64,000 nucleotides of DNA from Schistosoma haematobium (GCF_000699445.3 NC_067195.1:54788465-54852464); one strand, 5' to 3'. Positions 1 through 11,695 are shown, counted from the first letter of the stretch. Numbers and translations are program-made. The notes: generated by a model from the sequence alone, not told the origin.

Positions 1-1
1 T

Positions 2-526
2 CCTATAAGCTATAATAGTGAAAATATATCCAATCGACTATTATTCAAAGATGTTGAGAACAACACTGCGTCAATCGCCCAGAAAGTTAAAAAGAAAAAG
101 AAGCATAAACATCACAAGGATGAAGCTGAAATATTAGGTCCTTCCAGACTACATTCCAACCAACTAAAAAGCCATCGTAAAAACAAAACGGTTTTCCCCC
201 CTGTGACTAATTTTATGAATGATTGGCCTGACCTACCGTGTTTGCCGGAAAACATTGACTGGCATAGCCTTGATCGCAGTTATGTAACTGTCTGTGATAA
301 CAGTTCTATAGAAATTTCAGAATATAACTCTCCCCAAAAGTGTACAGTAGGTGCAGAAACTGAATATGCTTGTATTTCTCCTACAAATTTACACTCAATC
401 ATCCTAGATGATCAGTATTTACATATACTCCCTTGGGTTGATATGATTGGTTACAAGCGTCATTTCTTCCCTTCTTGTTCCGATCAGGAGTTGAGTGAAC
501 TAACTACAATGCCCGAGCCTTGGTGA
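2..526 (+). CDS. 3' coding end of an unidentified Lys/His-rich protein (partial)
   Basis: The frame is open from the left edge of the window to a TGA at 524-526, about 174 codons. The GTG near 203 is internal, because the same frame runs upstream without a stop. The visible part has a strongly basic patch (KVKKKKKHKHHK, around bases 86-121) that could act as a nuclear localisation signal, then a polar stretch, then a C-terminal block with aromatic and acidic residues ending in TTMPEPW. No domain was recognised and no function is proposed. It is convergent with the WD40 gene on the other strand, with about 540 bp between the stops. It reads like a last exon: balanced composition and no repeat similarity. 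Start and upstream exons lie outside the window. Confidence 0.6.
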   Translation, partial: PISYNSENISNRLLFKDVENNTASIAQKVKKKKKHKHHKDEAEILGPSRLHSNQLKSHRKNKTVFPPVTNFMNDWPDLPCLPENIDWHSLDRSYVTVCDNSSIEISEYNSPQKCTVGAETEYACISPTNLHSIILDDQYLHILPWVDMIGYKRHFFPSCSDQELSELTTMPEPW

Positions 527-1062
527 TACATGTGATCCCGTTGATAAATCTTTATTTATGGTGCCTTTCTATGAGATAAACTGACCTGTTCTACTTGCTT
601 CTTTCAACGTGTGACTAATTTTGATGTATCCAAATTTCCTTTGGTTCAACAATGATGCAGATACCATGCAGCATTTATTTAACTCGTCAATAGTATGGTT
701 TTCCGCTGTTCGGAACTGGATTACGTTCAGCTCGGTCTGGTATTTCGACAATAATTCAGTCACTTGTTTGTGTACCGAACATAACTACCCATCTAGTCTA
801 AGTGGTTTTTGGTACTTTAAATTGGTGGACCACTTTTGCCCTGATTGCAAATACACACATATCGAAAGCCCAATCCGTGCTTTTTGAACGTTTTTACTCG
901 TTGTGGGCTCGTAAATTTTTGTACATATATTATTTGACTGTTTGCTTTATAAGATTTGAAAAAAAACAAATATAAAAAAATACTTAGACATTAAATCTTT
1001 TATTGTTATTTTGTCGTTGACTTTTCATTGCGCTGATATCGTCTTAGTCAGTCGCATATCTT
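527..1062. other. Shared 3' flanking region of two convergent genes
   Basis: This is the gap between the stop of the left-edge (+) gene and the stop of the WD40 (-) gene. It contains no credible coding frame. An AATAAA hexamer on the minus strand at 999-1004, about 60 nt past the WD40 stop, is a plausible poly(A) signal for that gene. An A-rich stretch around 958-982 lies just beyond it. Confidence 0.5.
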
Positions 1063-3913
1063 TTAATTGTTTGTCTTTGCATCGAGGTCACAAAATAAGC
1101 ACTTGGGTCTTCTTCTCCAGTCACTTGTTACTGTCTGGATGAAGTTTTTTTCACAGTTAGGGCACTGAAATGAGGAAATGTTATGACTTAGTTTTTTTTT
1201 AATTATTTAAATCCTCACGATTAAAACTAGTTCGTACTGCATCATCCGTACCATTATAAAGTGGTCCTGATATAGGAAGGATACCCTTATATGTCGATAC
1301 TTTGTCGTTTGGTTTGCGATAACTAATAAACAATTCGGACTCATACCACCTGTCACTACTTTATTATCCATCTCACCAGTCATATGTGCATTGTATATCA
1401 GGAAGTAACCCGCTTTAGTGGTCAAATAATTCATAGTAGCTTTCGTCTCGATTTAATATGGTTTTATCCCTAAATGTAATAGTCTGTCATCCCAATTTTA
1501 TTCCCTTACAAAAGCTGGAACCAAATGTGCAATGTTAGCCGTTTTTCGATGCCTATTTCACTGTATAGTAAAAATATATGCGAATCATACATCTACTTGT
1601 CGCCAAATGTTTCTGGTTTTTTTCCGGAAACCCTATTAAGTGTTTTGTTTGGGTCACAATTTCAGATAACTCGATGACATCAGATGGTCTTGTGAACAAA
1701 ATGCGCTAACTAGTAATTTATCTGTTAAGCCCAATGTTGAATTGGTGTATTTCCTCAGAAAGTCTTTATGCCAAAACTTAAGAATTTGTTGCTGCCTGTT
1801 TCTGTAAGAAGTGTTACAAGGAAACCATCCTGGAGGACAATTGTTCATTTCTCGAACTTTCCTTTTTGTCAGACGTAAGAGGCAATACTAAGTGGTGGTT
1901 ATTGATTTTTAATACATGCGGTTGAGAAGTTCGGTCGGGACGGGAAGGATCGTAGGTGTTGTTACAACTTGAAGTTGTAGCGTTTGCACACCGTAATGGT
2001 GACTCGACCTTTTCTGAATCCTCGTTATTATAACTTCGAGAACCACGTTAGATCTGGAGGACAGTAATCCTATTCATTCATTCAGAATGACTTCCTAAGA
2101 ACTAAACTTTTGCGGAATGTCTGTTCCGTTTGCACTGCAATTACTTGGTATTGAGGGGTTTCTTCGTGATATTTTTATCCTGACTTTCTCTTGTTGGGTA
2201 CTATCCTTCATATCAACCAGAATGCACTAAAGACAACGAAACTAAGGTCTGCAGTCAAAACCCATGTGGCTCAACTGTCAGTTTTAGATTTATATGGGTT
2301 TTTAGTTCTGTGGTAGGATCCTAGACAAATTTACTGACGTTTTTCTTTCAAGCACAATGGTTTTTGATAGATATGGTGAGTCTGTCACAGGTCTCCGCAC
2401 CCTATCGATGTACATTTGACTTTTGAAAATGTGAACTATGTTCACTTATCCTGCCAAGCGTCAGTCATTCACTTTGTAATTTCTTCGTCCGTAAATTGGG
2501 ACAGTGTGTACACGATATGTATGTCATGATATTGAATATGAGAACTCATTTTCTGAGACATCGTGTAGTAAAAATGTATCAGTCAAATTACTTCCGAAAA
2601 AAGTTCACCTATTAGTAAAAATGACACCTTCGTTACAATTGTAATCTTACTATACTTACCTTTAAAGTAAGAACAGTTTGCTCATTGCCAGGTAAATAAC
2701 TAAATGGCAACCTCTCAATCACTTCCATATTCCATGACCTTATCAGTCTGTCCTAAAAGTTGGTATTGATAATAGGATCTACTTTTGATGCTGTTAGAAT
2801 CCACTTCCCATCTTTCGTCATATGTACGTCATTAATCCAATCTGTATGTCTCTGTTTAAAGTATTCTATAAATAGTACATGGTAATACCTTGAGACACAG
2901 CTTGACTTCTTTTTTCTCAGTATCCCATAATATAACACACTTGTCGTGACCTCCAGTCGCCAGATAGATCCCTAAGTAATATTAGGAGTGAAACTTGGTC
3001 CTCACCATTATCGTCTATGTCACAGCTACTTATAGAACCAGTGTGACCATCAGCTAAAATCTGTGGTCCCTCTCTCCTGTAGTTTCCAGTCTCAATGTCG
3101 TATAGATGAACCGCTTTGTCCCATGATGTTGTTACCAGCAACTTTCCGTCTCTAGCGATGGCTGCCGATGATACAGCATTCCTATGATCACTAAGAATAA
3201 TTTAATTTGTAAATTCCACAAATCAAACCGCAAGGTCAGTAATGTTTTGAGAGATCGCAAGTCTGTGCATTTTGCGGATCCATCTGTTGATGTTGTAACT
3301 ACACAATTTTCATTCGGAGTAAACAGACAACATGTTGGTGTATTTTCGTGAATATCTTAAAGCCAAATTAATCTTATCAGATATGAATGATTTCACCTGG
3401 AATCGAAAAAACTTTCTTTCGCCATCTTAAATCCCATAAGTTCATTTGGCAGCTGATATCAGTAACACATACCAAACAATTACCATCCTTGGTGATTGAA
3501 TGATCAGTAACTGCACCTCCGTTCAGTAGGACAAACTGGGTTACGTAGTGAAAAATCTACTTTTACCTTGAGTTTTAAAGTTTCATAATCAAACAAACAG
3601 GTTCTAAAATCCATCCCACTTGATATAATACTGTAGTAGATTAATTAACATAAACATAATCTTACTTTAACCCATTACTGTCTATGTTTACGCTGTTGAG
3701 TTGTGTAGCATGTTTTGATGTGATACCTATTTGTTCCCTCGTTTTAAGAGACCACACGCGCAGTGTTTGGTCGCAACTCACTGAGACGACATGTTCAAGT
3801 TGGTCGTTGTAACTTAAGCTTGTTACTGAATCCGTATGACCTTGGAAAACAATATCATTAGACTGGTTATAGGAGGTAGGATACAAAATGGTGATTACGT
3901 GTTCATTTTCCAT
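1063..3913 (-). CDS. WD40-repeat protein with C-terminal CxxC...CxxC module, ten exons
   Basis: Exons in transcript order, minus strand: 3899-3913, 3666-3862, 3567-3630, 3397-3535, 3229-3355, 3006-3190, 2889-2971, 2783-2851, 2660-2752, 1063-1164. All junctions are GT-AG, phases match, and the sum is 1074 nt (357 aa plus TAA). Introns are 36, 35, 31, 41, 38, 34, 37, 30 and 1495 nt. The product is a run of WD40 units with typical strands, such as GHTDSVTSL...LRVWS, LVTTSWDKAVHLYD, GGHDKCVILWD and HTDWINDV...WILTASKD, so a single beta-propeller scaffold is expected. The last exon adds CPNC...CLFC, a possible zinc ribbon. That exon joins in phase 0 across the long intron and is the least certain part. 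The first ATG follows an AG acceptor by 10 nt, suggesting a trans-spliced or spliced short leader. It is not assigned to a named WDR family. Confidence 0.8.
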
Positions 3914-6714
3914 TGTAAGAACACTGCATCCAATGACCGACGAAATTTAGAATGATCTAGGATAAGAACGATTATGAATTCTTTGTGTCTATCAATATAA
4001 TCTTGGTCTGATGTTATTAAACTTAGTGATTTTGTTTCACATGAGAATGCTACACACTTCACTTCTCTAATATTTCGGTCAGCTGTCAACCGCTATGGGT
4101 TTAGGAATAAATATTAGCTTACGAAGGCTAAAATTTGTCTGAACACCTAATGGCCAAATTTTTTTGGTTTGTTCTGATTTTTATTGCTTCGATATTAAGA
4201 ATGATGTGTTCTCATAAACTAAATTAGAATGAATGCACATATTTTGTAGGTGACTTGTAATTCTGATGAACTTTGTTAGAAGACTTTGCCGGTATCAATA
4301 ACATTTTTGTGATTAAGGTTAACAGCCTAAACATTATGAACAAACTAGGGCCTAGTCTTCATTCTATTTAGTGTTCTCAACTTCAAGTTATTGTTGATTC
4401 AAAAGTTGTGCAGTAAAACGAATCAAGATTTACGATGTATTAAGATACATGATCGCTAGAACTTTATTTTTAAATTCACTCTTTGAAATGCATCGAAAAA
4501 TTCCAGCATTGACTGAGGATTCCTACGTCCTTATAATGGCAGAATAGAATGGATTTTCGTTCGCAGTAAAATCTCAACAGATACTGAGAATAAAAATTAT
4601 GTGTTGACTGTATAGGTATGCTTAAAGTTTTCATGAGCATAGCTCAGGGATTTAAGGGTCATGGATTTTGATTTTTTTGTGAAGCTGAGTTACTATTCCT
4701 CAAGTACTTCGAAAGTGCAACCTAAAATATAATACCTACGGAACCAATTAGATCTAAACCCGAAAGGATACTGGGAAAATTGGTAAAGCTGATACTTCTG
4801 TTAAGTCTGATTGTTTATTAAAATCGTAGTGTTGTTTTGTGTTTGATGATCTTATGTGACTACATGATGAATAACGACAGGGATATAAATGCATACAAAA
4901 AACAAAAGATCTGAAATATTTTAGCCTTTTCGACGTAGAATCGGACAATTTAAAAAATTTAATGTCAATAATATATCACTAGTTCTTAAAATAGCAAGAA
5001 TAATTTAGTTCCCAGAAGTTAGGAAGCTAATGTTGGCTACAGTAAGCCCAGTGGTTTGTCGAACTGTGAAAATCCGATTTCGACTTGATTGCATCAACAG
5101 CAGTTACTAATACTACATATCCTTTTAGCGAATTGCTATAAAGACTTGGAAACTACACAACCCTGCCCGAACTAACTGCAACACCGAATATGTTCCTACT
5201 TGGAAATAGCTACAGGGCACTAAGTGGTTTATTACAAATCAATAATATTAACAATCTCCAATGCCGAATTATTTGTGTGAGATTGGCACATGCAATAGCA
5301 TAAATGACCTTGTCTGTCGATTCTTCTTTCCATTTTCATTTAAATAAACCCTGATAAGACTTTGTTCTAGATATACCAAAGAAACAATAAAGCATGGCTA
5401 TCATACGAAGGTGAGGTAGACTAGGGAACCTTTGTATAGTGTAGAGCCGATGTAATGCTATATAAATTAAATAGTTACACCGTTTTAGTCAACTACATAG
5501 TATATTAGAACTAAGTGTTCAGCTTGATTATAGTCAAGTTCTTACAATAGATGACTTGAGATTCTTACCACAGAAACGTGGTCCTAAAAATATAATTCTG
5601 TCGTACTTTGAAATATTGTTTTCGGAATTTAACGTGTGAAGAAAATAAAAAGTAGTTTATGATGAATCTACCCGTTCATCCTCGAAACAGATCAGATATT
5701 AGCTTCAATATATACATACAATCCGTTGTACTTTTTTACGATGTCACAGACCACTTCAATAATATGTTAGATAAATTACTACGAATGTACTTATTAAACA
5801 CTTGTTATGATATCGCTTAAACATATGTTGCAAATATTGCTTATTAGCAGCGTTTTGAAACCACAGACAACTATGAACAGCTTGTTTGGCACCTTAGGTT
5901 TACAGACGCATGAAACTAGAGTTATAAAGAAACACAGTTGCTGCATTTAAGTACAGCTTTACGACACAGCTATAGAAAGCCAGATGATCACTTATACAAT
6001 TCAGCCTTCGATGTATTGCGTCCACAGTGAAGCTTTGCTATGATTTGAGTGAGGTTCAAAGCAGACTTTAAGGATTTCACAGAATTATCACACTATCTTA
6101 TCAACACATTAATATGACTCGACGATCAGATAACACACAGAAAGTCGCTTAAATTTATTCATATAAGCTTTTATCGATTGCTAGCATTCGATAACAACAC
6201 ATTTATACAAGCTTGAAACTAAGTTAGTTTGGTAGTCAAAACTATACTTGTTAGAACTTATTTTCGAACGCAACTCGATTAGTTAGTTGGAATCGCCGTC
6301 GTAGTAAATCCTCTGATGAGATGCTTACAAATTCTCAGGTCAATTAACTTCCAACGAAATTCAACTGCTCAACTAAGAATGTTGATACAACCAAATAATT
6401 ATTCAATTGTGAGGATTGTAGTAATTTCAACAGTTGAGATCATGGGTCAACTGTTGAAATTACTGCAATCTCCACAAAACCCCTTCTGATACTAATCAAA
6501 GATCGTTCTTATATTATGGTGCTGCTAACGTTAGAACCTGAATATTTAATCTGCGCGGACCTAACTCCATAGTGATAGGTACCAAGCTATGTAGTAAAAT
6601 AGTATCTGGCAAATCCAGTTTTGTACTGCGGAAATAATATCAGTTAGTAATGTGTAAGCATTCTCAGCTACTAGAACAATAAGCAAATTACGTCGCGAAT
6701 CCTCTTAGTATTTG
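3914..6714. other. Intergenic, upstream of the WD40 gene; no gene seen
   Basis: AT-rich sequence without long frames or recognisable protein similarity. It probably holds the promoter region of the WD40 gene at its left end, but no specific motif can be defended. A 26-bp hairpin (annotated separately) lies near 6.4 kb. Confidence 0.4.
6412..6473. repeat. Hairpin: inverted repeat with 9-nt loop
   Basis: Left arm 6412-6437 and right arm 6447-6473 are reverse complements with about two mismatches, sharing the core TAATTTCAACAGTTGA / TCAACTGTTGAAATTA. The loop is GATCATGGG. Similar words (TTGAGATCATG, CAATCTCCACAAA) flank the SINE at 43.5-43.8 kb, so this is probably a dispersed foldback element or a SINE insertion hotspot rather than a unique regulatory hairpin. 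Confidence 0.7.
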
Positions 6715-7920
6715 TTTTAACCTATCTGTAACCCTGGACCGATTGCCAAAAGACCGGAAGAACGGAATAGTAAGTTTTGCCTTCAAGGCATAAACCTGAG
6801 AGCTGTCGACCAGTAAGTCTAACCGGTATGCCTACTAAATCTTTAAGAAAGAATGTTCAGAAGGATTCGTTCAAGTATCGCAACAACACCCTGATTCTTT
6901 CTAAAAAGCAGCACGGCTTTAGAACATGTTATTTACACCTTACTAGCCCATTGATAGCTGTTAAAAGTTGGTGAGCTTTCAAAGACCAAAAGTTACCTAT
7001 AGATATGGTTTACACTGAATTTAGAGAGGCTTTTGACAAAGTTCATCACAACCGGCTTTTATATAGGTTAAGGAATGTCGGGGTTGGAGGCAATTTATTA
7101 ACGTGGATAAAGGACTTCTTAGTTGGGCGTCAACAAAGCGTACAGGCGAACTCAAATTTGTTTAGCTGGAGAATAGTGTTTAGTGGAGGGCCTTAATGTA
7201 CAGTTTTTGGGCCAGTGCTGTGACTTTTTTATGTAAATTATCATTCTAGTCTCCTATCGCTGTCGGTTTTGTTATGTGCTGATGATGTCAAGATATGCAG
7301 GGCGATAATGTAAATAGATGAAGGTTAAGAGCTTCAAAATGACTTGGAGAAATTATCGGACTGATTTAAATTTTGATAGTTGTCGATAAATGCTCCCAAG
7401 TGCATTGTGGAACATATCAGTCAACAAGGTATTGGGACATACACGATGAATAAAAGTGAGCTGCATGTTGTCTAGACATAGTGACTTAGGATTCATCGTT
7501 AGCCAATGCTTAAAAATTACTGTACACTACTGTGTCCTAGCCGACATAGGTTTTGAAATCCTATGGTCAATAGGTATGCTGTGCTTGTGCATCTTAAACT
7601 CGATTACTACATAAAAGCGAATACATCTACCTAAAAAGAAACACCAGGTAGTTGAAGTGGGTCCAAAGAATCACAATCAAGCTGACCGTATGATGTCCGA
7701 CTGACTAAACTGAACCAATTTTTCTCTTAGAACATAGAGTTTACGAAGACACTTTAAAAATGTTCACAAGATCAGAACAGATAACTTGCCCGCTGACTAT
7801 CGACCTTCCTATCGAATCATCAACGAATGGAATCCATTAACCCAACACGTGATTGAGGCTCCATCTTTTCACTCCATCAAAAAAAATTTGGATAGCTCGA
7901 GATATCACAGTTGTCATGAC
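6715..7920 (+). mobile_element. CR1/jockey-like LINE relic (RT fragments and C-terminal end)
   Basis: Translated pieces in three frames follow the order of a non-LTR reverse transcriptase: a CRPVSLT segment at about 6,800, QHGFR at about 6,910, EFREAFDKVHHNRLLYRLR (RT block with the first catalytic Asp changed to Glu) at 7,014-7,070, a GP...LGP-like region at 7,190, an ADDVK-like box at about 7,280, and a C-terminal INEWN...HVIEAPSFHSIKKNLD segment at 7,820-7,890. Stops and frameshifts make it non-functional. It matches the CR1/SR1-like type by pattern; the exact family was not assigned. Confidence 0.7.
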
Positions 7921-7984
7921 TAACACAGGTCACTCAGACTCCTGTCCTATCCAAAATGAAAATAAATATTTTATAAGAATGTTG

Positions 7985-8260
7985 TGTGTCATCGGTACTA
8001 ATCGTATTCGACTTTGCCTCCAGAATAATAGACCTGTCATCATACGGTGACCAAGTCTGTAAGATCTCACGTGGAATTCACATCATTGTCAATGCTGTCT
8101 TGTCTTACTGTGACAATTAATAGTATGGTGTTTCGCACTTCTGGAGTATACATTTTGGCTGGCAACAGAATATATTTAATATGAACGGGAAAACTTAACA
8201 TAGAGTGATCACGTCTGCACAGCCAAGCGGTAACGACTCAGTGGCATCATCCATTGACGG
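7985..8260. repeat. Diverged LTR related to the LTRs at 13.4 and 16.6 kb
   Basis: Scattered collinear blocks match the 414-bp LTR of the element at 13385-17042: AATAATAGACCT, TAAGATCTCACGTGGAA, GAATATATTTAATATGAA and an AAC(T/A)TAACAT...GATCACG(T/C)CTGCA segment. Overall similarity is low, so this is an old solo LTR or the LTR of a sister family. Borders are approximate. Downstream to 8.96 kb only faint LINE-like remains are visible. Confidence 0.45.
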
Positions 8261-8964
8261 AAGTCGCCGAACGCATGGGGCTTGTGCACCACCCTAACAA
8301 TCTAAGTTTTTCAGGAAGCTCTTAAATTTTGATCCTAGTTCAACCACACTATCTGGTAGCCTCCATTCTTGAAGTAAGGAAAGTGATGCCATCATAATAA
8401 TGCATGGTATGGGACGAGTCTTCAATGATATTATCTTATCAAAGCAATCTACTAGAAGAGATAATTTCAAGACCTTTCTGAAAGAAGTACATAAAGTAAC
8501 GATACATCTGTGGATAACAATTCTTTGTACAGTATGGGTACACTAAGTATGTCATGTCGGTTTGTAAAGAAATGGAAAGCCACCCAACTCTGTTTTTTTC
8601 GTCAGATATGCCTGTGAAGATGTATGTAAATGCAGAACATCGTGGTCAGATGTCTTCAGAGTACTACAGTTAATGATGACGAAGAAGCTACATCGTCAGC
8701 ATGCACTGTTCTGATTGACCATAATTATGTTTCTAGATAATAATATATTTGTAACTGTGATTGTTCTTCAGTTAGAAGTAAATAATTTTTTATGTGGCTA
8801 TCAACTTGTTCTTACAGCGTTTCGGTAGGAAGGCATCTATGTGGTCCTGTTACTGTGTGTTTCTGAAACGTTAAATCTTCCCATGGAGGTTTAGGACTGG
8901 AGTTGCTCAGTCTCTTATTGGCGTATGTGCATTCTGTGAGTATTGCCTTGATATTGCCTTAATT

Positions 8965-9130
8965 TACAAGCATTATAAGCAGAGGTGGGTAGTGGCTAGC
9001 AGTGGAATCCAGGACGCACGTTTCGTCCAATTCGGGACTCGTCATTTGGATGTACCTGCATCTCAGAACTGATGTTCACTATGGGACTCAAACCCAATAC
9101 TTTTATTGAAATCATGAACTGATCTCGGAT
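8965..9130 (-). mobile_element. Sm-alpha-like SINE copy
   Basis: Read on the minus strand, it has a pol III B-box-like GGGTTTGAGTCCC (9083-9095), the conserved words GTGAACATCAG and TGAGATGCAGG, then a hammerhead domain (own entry) and the tail GCTAGCCACTACCC. The same order occurs on the plus strand at 21.3 kb. This is the architecture of the schistosome Sm-alpha family, SINE-like units with a self-cleaving hammerhead. Borders are approximate. Confidence 0.75.
9005..9055 (-). ncRNA. Hammerhead ribozyme, core-mutated (probably inactive)
   Basis: Minus strand: the conserved box reads AUGACGAG (expected CUGANGAG), then a GUCC/GGAC stem II with loop CGAAUU, then CGAAA, a short stem III ACGUGCGU and the cleavage triplet GUC, with stem I formed by AUCC / GGAU. 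The cleavage point would fall between 9013 and 9012. C3 of the core has become A and the adjacent stem I base pair is lost. C3 makes an essential tertiary pair in known hammerheads, so this copy should not cleave. Confidence 0.8.
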
Positions 9131-9159
9131 GGTCGTCTCAGAATAGTGTCAGCCTTCAC

Positions 9160-9300
9160 GTTAGTCCTCAGAAGTCGACATACACAAATCCAACACAGGA
9201 CATCGAATTCGGGACCCTCCGTTTCACATACGAACGCCCAATATCTATACAACTGACTCAACATCAAACAGTGTTACGATCTAACTTCAATCAATCTACA
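9160..9300 (-). repeat. tRNA-derived SINE head, decayed
   Basis: On the minus strand this stretch aligns with the heads of the SINEs at 43.6, 52.2 and 54.7 kb: a GTTAGATCG...AACACTGTTTGATGTTGAGTC-like leader, a degenerate A box and a B-box remnant GGGTCCCGAATTCG near 9203-9216. It lies just upstream, in the same orientation, of the Sm-alpha-like copy at 8965-9130. The stretch from 9300 to 10,040 shows no gene. Confidence 0.5.
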
Positions 9301-10890
9301 ACATTGGTCGATCGTCTTGTGTTGTGTTCGACGGGTAACTGATCCACAATCAACGCGGCTGGATCCTATTTGTCACGGTTTCTCACTAGAGATCGAGATT
9401 GTTGGATATCGAGTGATTGTTCTAGAGGTTAAGTGTTTGTGTGTGTGACATATGTTCTTGAGTATGATTAGTAAATGTGAGGTGGTCAGTCTGTCAGTTA
9501 GATACAACGTAGGACCAAGCACATTTATGCACTGATCGAAGTTGTCACACCAACAAGTAGAAAATTAGATTTCCTGACGTTTCGTGACTTAGTGTAAGTC
9601 ACTTCTGATAAGAAGTCACTAGGTTTTCTAAAGACCTGTGTATACCGAACTGCATAGGAAGACGTCTTCAAAGACGTTGCACTCGATTTCACTACCTTAA
9701 TAAATTTTCCTCTTCAGTAACGATGACAGAAATGTCTGTCCAGGCATAAGCGACACATGCACAGAAAATAGTCACGCAGGAAAAACTTTCTGTTGAACTT
9801 AATGTTGACTCCTCCGCAATTACGAACTTCTTCAAAATAAACTTGGACGTACTAAACCGAAAGGAAGAAACGTATTTATCAAGGACAAGCAAGTATACGA
9901 AGACCTTAGACTATTTGGTGTACACTTTTGTTCCTCATAAGCTACCGAAAAATCATCCAATGAATCAGAACGAATCTCAGTGTCTTCCTGTGAAATGACT
10001 AATGTAGGCTTCAATTAACAGAATATATCAAAGGCAATTAGCATGCTAAATCACTCCAACATGGATGGATCTGAACGTATTCCGGCTAGTATGCTTAAAA
10101 TTTGAGGTGATTATACGTGTGTTTTATTTCTCAATTTATTTGCAATATTAATCTTTAGAGCATGTTATCGTACTGCCTGGAAAACTACACATATCATTCC
10201 CAAAATTATGGCAGGACCAGAAGCAAATGTTGACAATTGCCGGCTCATAAGCATACCTCAGTGGTACATATAGTGATGGAAAATGTATTTGAGACGAGGT
10301 ACCTCAATATCAAATCACTAATAATCCCATCTCGACCTCCCACCATGTGTTTTTTAGGTCCAGATCATACGATACATGCCTAGTAGACTACCTGAATGAT
10401 AAAAACTCTGAAACGGAAAAATGGACTCCTTGTATCAGTCTTATTATCAAACTTTAAGAAAGCTCACACAAAGGGTCTCCGGCCAAAGTAAAGTCCTTTA
10501 GTATCAACAACACACTGTATTCATGCTTTGCTTCATTGTTAACAGAATGTATACATGTGGTAAAGTACAGTGACACATTCCCATCACCGAGACCAATAAC
10601 TATCCAAGCACCTACCTAACCGTCACAATACGACTTCATTAGAACAAGGGCCTGAAGTACATGTCTGATAGACTTCTCTAACGAGGTTGCTTTCATAAGT
10701 GACCAAACGAAACTAGTGTTTATTCTGTATTTTGATGTTAAGAAAGCTTTTGGTAAGGTACATCATGAAATCCTAATCAACAGGCTTCAGTCTGTTGGAA
10801 TTAAAAACCCTCTATTGCAATGGATCAAGTGGAGAAGATTTGTAGCTCAGGTGGATGATTTTGATGGTGTTTTGTTCTCTGAGCTGGATG

Positions 10891-10942
10891 GTTTGGTCAT
10901 GGAGCTTTCATCATTCTTCTGAACGACATCATCAGCACAAAC
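10891..10942 (-). ncRNA. Candidate hammerhead ribozyme in the 3' region of the Penelope-like element
   Basis: Minus strand, in order: GUUUGUG (stem I), CUGAUGA (core box), one extra U, GUCGUUC-AGAA-GAAUGAU (7-bp stem II with G-U pairs), GAAA (core box), GCUC (very short stem III with a CUC cleavage triplet), CAUGACC (stem I partner). Penelope-like elements are known to carry hammerheads with minimal stem III. The extra U after the first core box and the U-rich closing pair are departures from consensus, so activity is uncertain. Confidence 0.45.
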
Positions 10943-11020
10943 TTCAGATAGAAGTGAAGTGTTCGAATTTCTCCATATGTGTTTCACAGCTTGTTCTGTG
11001 CACCTCGATGTTGATTGGTT

Positions 11021-11485
11021 CTAGTTGACCTTAAATTTATCATTGTTTACTTCTTTGTTTTGGTTGTGTCTCCCATTGGTTTGATTTTTGTTCCTATATT
11101 TATGCATGATTTTCCTGATTGGTTGATAAATTGGATTGATTTCAATATGTTTGTTGATTGCTGATTGACCTGAGTGCCAAGCTTCTAAAAATTCTCTGGT
11201 GTTTTTGGAGTTTCTTCTGTCTAAGATTTCTACATTTTCCCAATCGAATGAATGTCCGTAGTTATCCACGTGTATTGATATAAGTGAAGAGATATCATGG
11301 CGTTTGACTGCTAATTGATGTTCATGTAGGCGTAGGTGGAGGGGGCGTCCGCTTTGTCCGATGTAGTGTTTGTCGCAGTTGGTACAATTTATTTTGTAGA
11401 TGATGTTTGATTTGTTTTCCTTTGTTATTTCATCTTTTGGTTTGCATAGGATTGATTGTAATGATTTTGTTGGTTTGTGTGCCAC
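11021..11485 (-). pseudogene. GIY-YIG endonuclease domain of the Penelope-like element
   Basis: 154 aa frame. Residues about 29-60 show the module: IIYKINCTNCDKHYIGQSGR followed by an LRLHEH motif. This is the Y...YIG form seen in PLEs, with the CxxC insert (CTNC). A conserved downstream region reads ISIHVDNYGHSFDWENVEIL. The domain would nick target DNA for retrotransposition. It belongs to the same polyprotein as the RT upstream but is now in a different frame. The C-terminus is rich in Lys and Asn. Confidence 0.8.
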
Positions 11486-11695
11486 ACCTATCCCGAAGGT
11501 TTTCAGCAGTCTCGTTGTGGTTTCTGATATTCCTTGTATGTACGGTAGGGTGATCCTTTTGTTGATTTTTGTGCTTGATTTGGGTTCTGATGCTGTGTGC
11601 CGTTGGTGCTTTTTGATGAAGTTGATTGGGTAGCCGTTCTTTTGAAATATGTCCCTCAGGTATTTCTCTTCATTTTTTCGTGCTGCCAGTGTGTT

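Noticed and set aside
1207..1848. Minus-strand ORFs at 1207-1434 and 1654-1848 as exons of the WD40 gene
   Set aside because: They have no WD40 pattern, and exon 9 joins the CxxC exon at 1063-1164 in phase without them. They could be alternative exons but cannot be supported.
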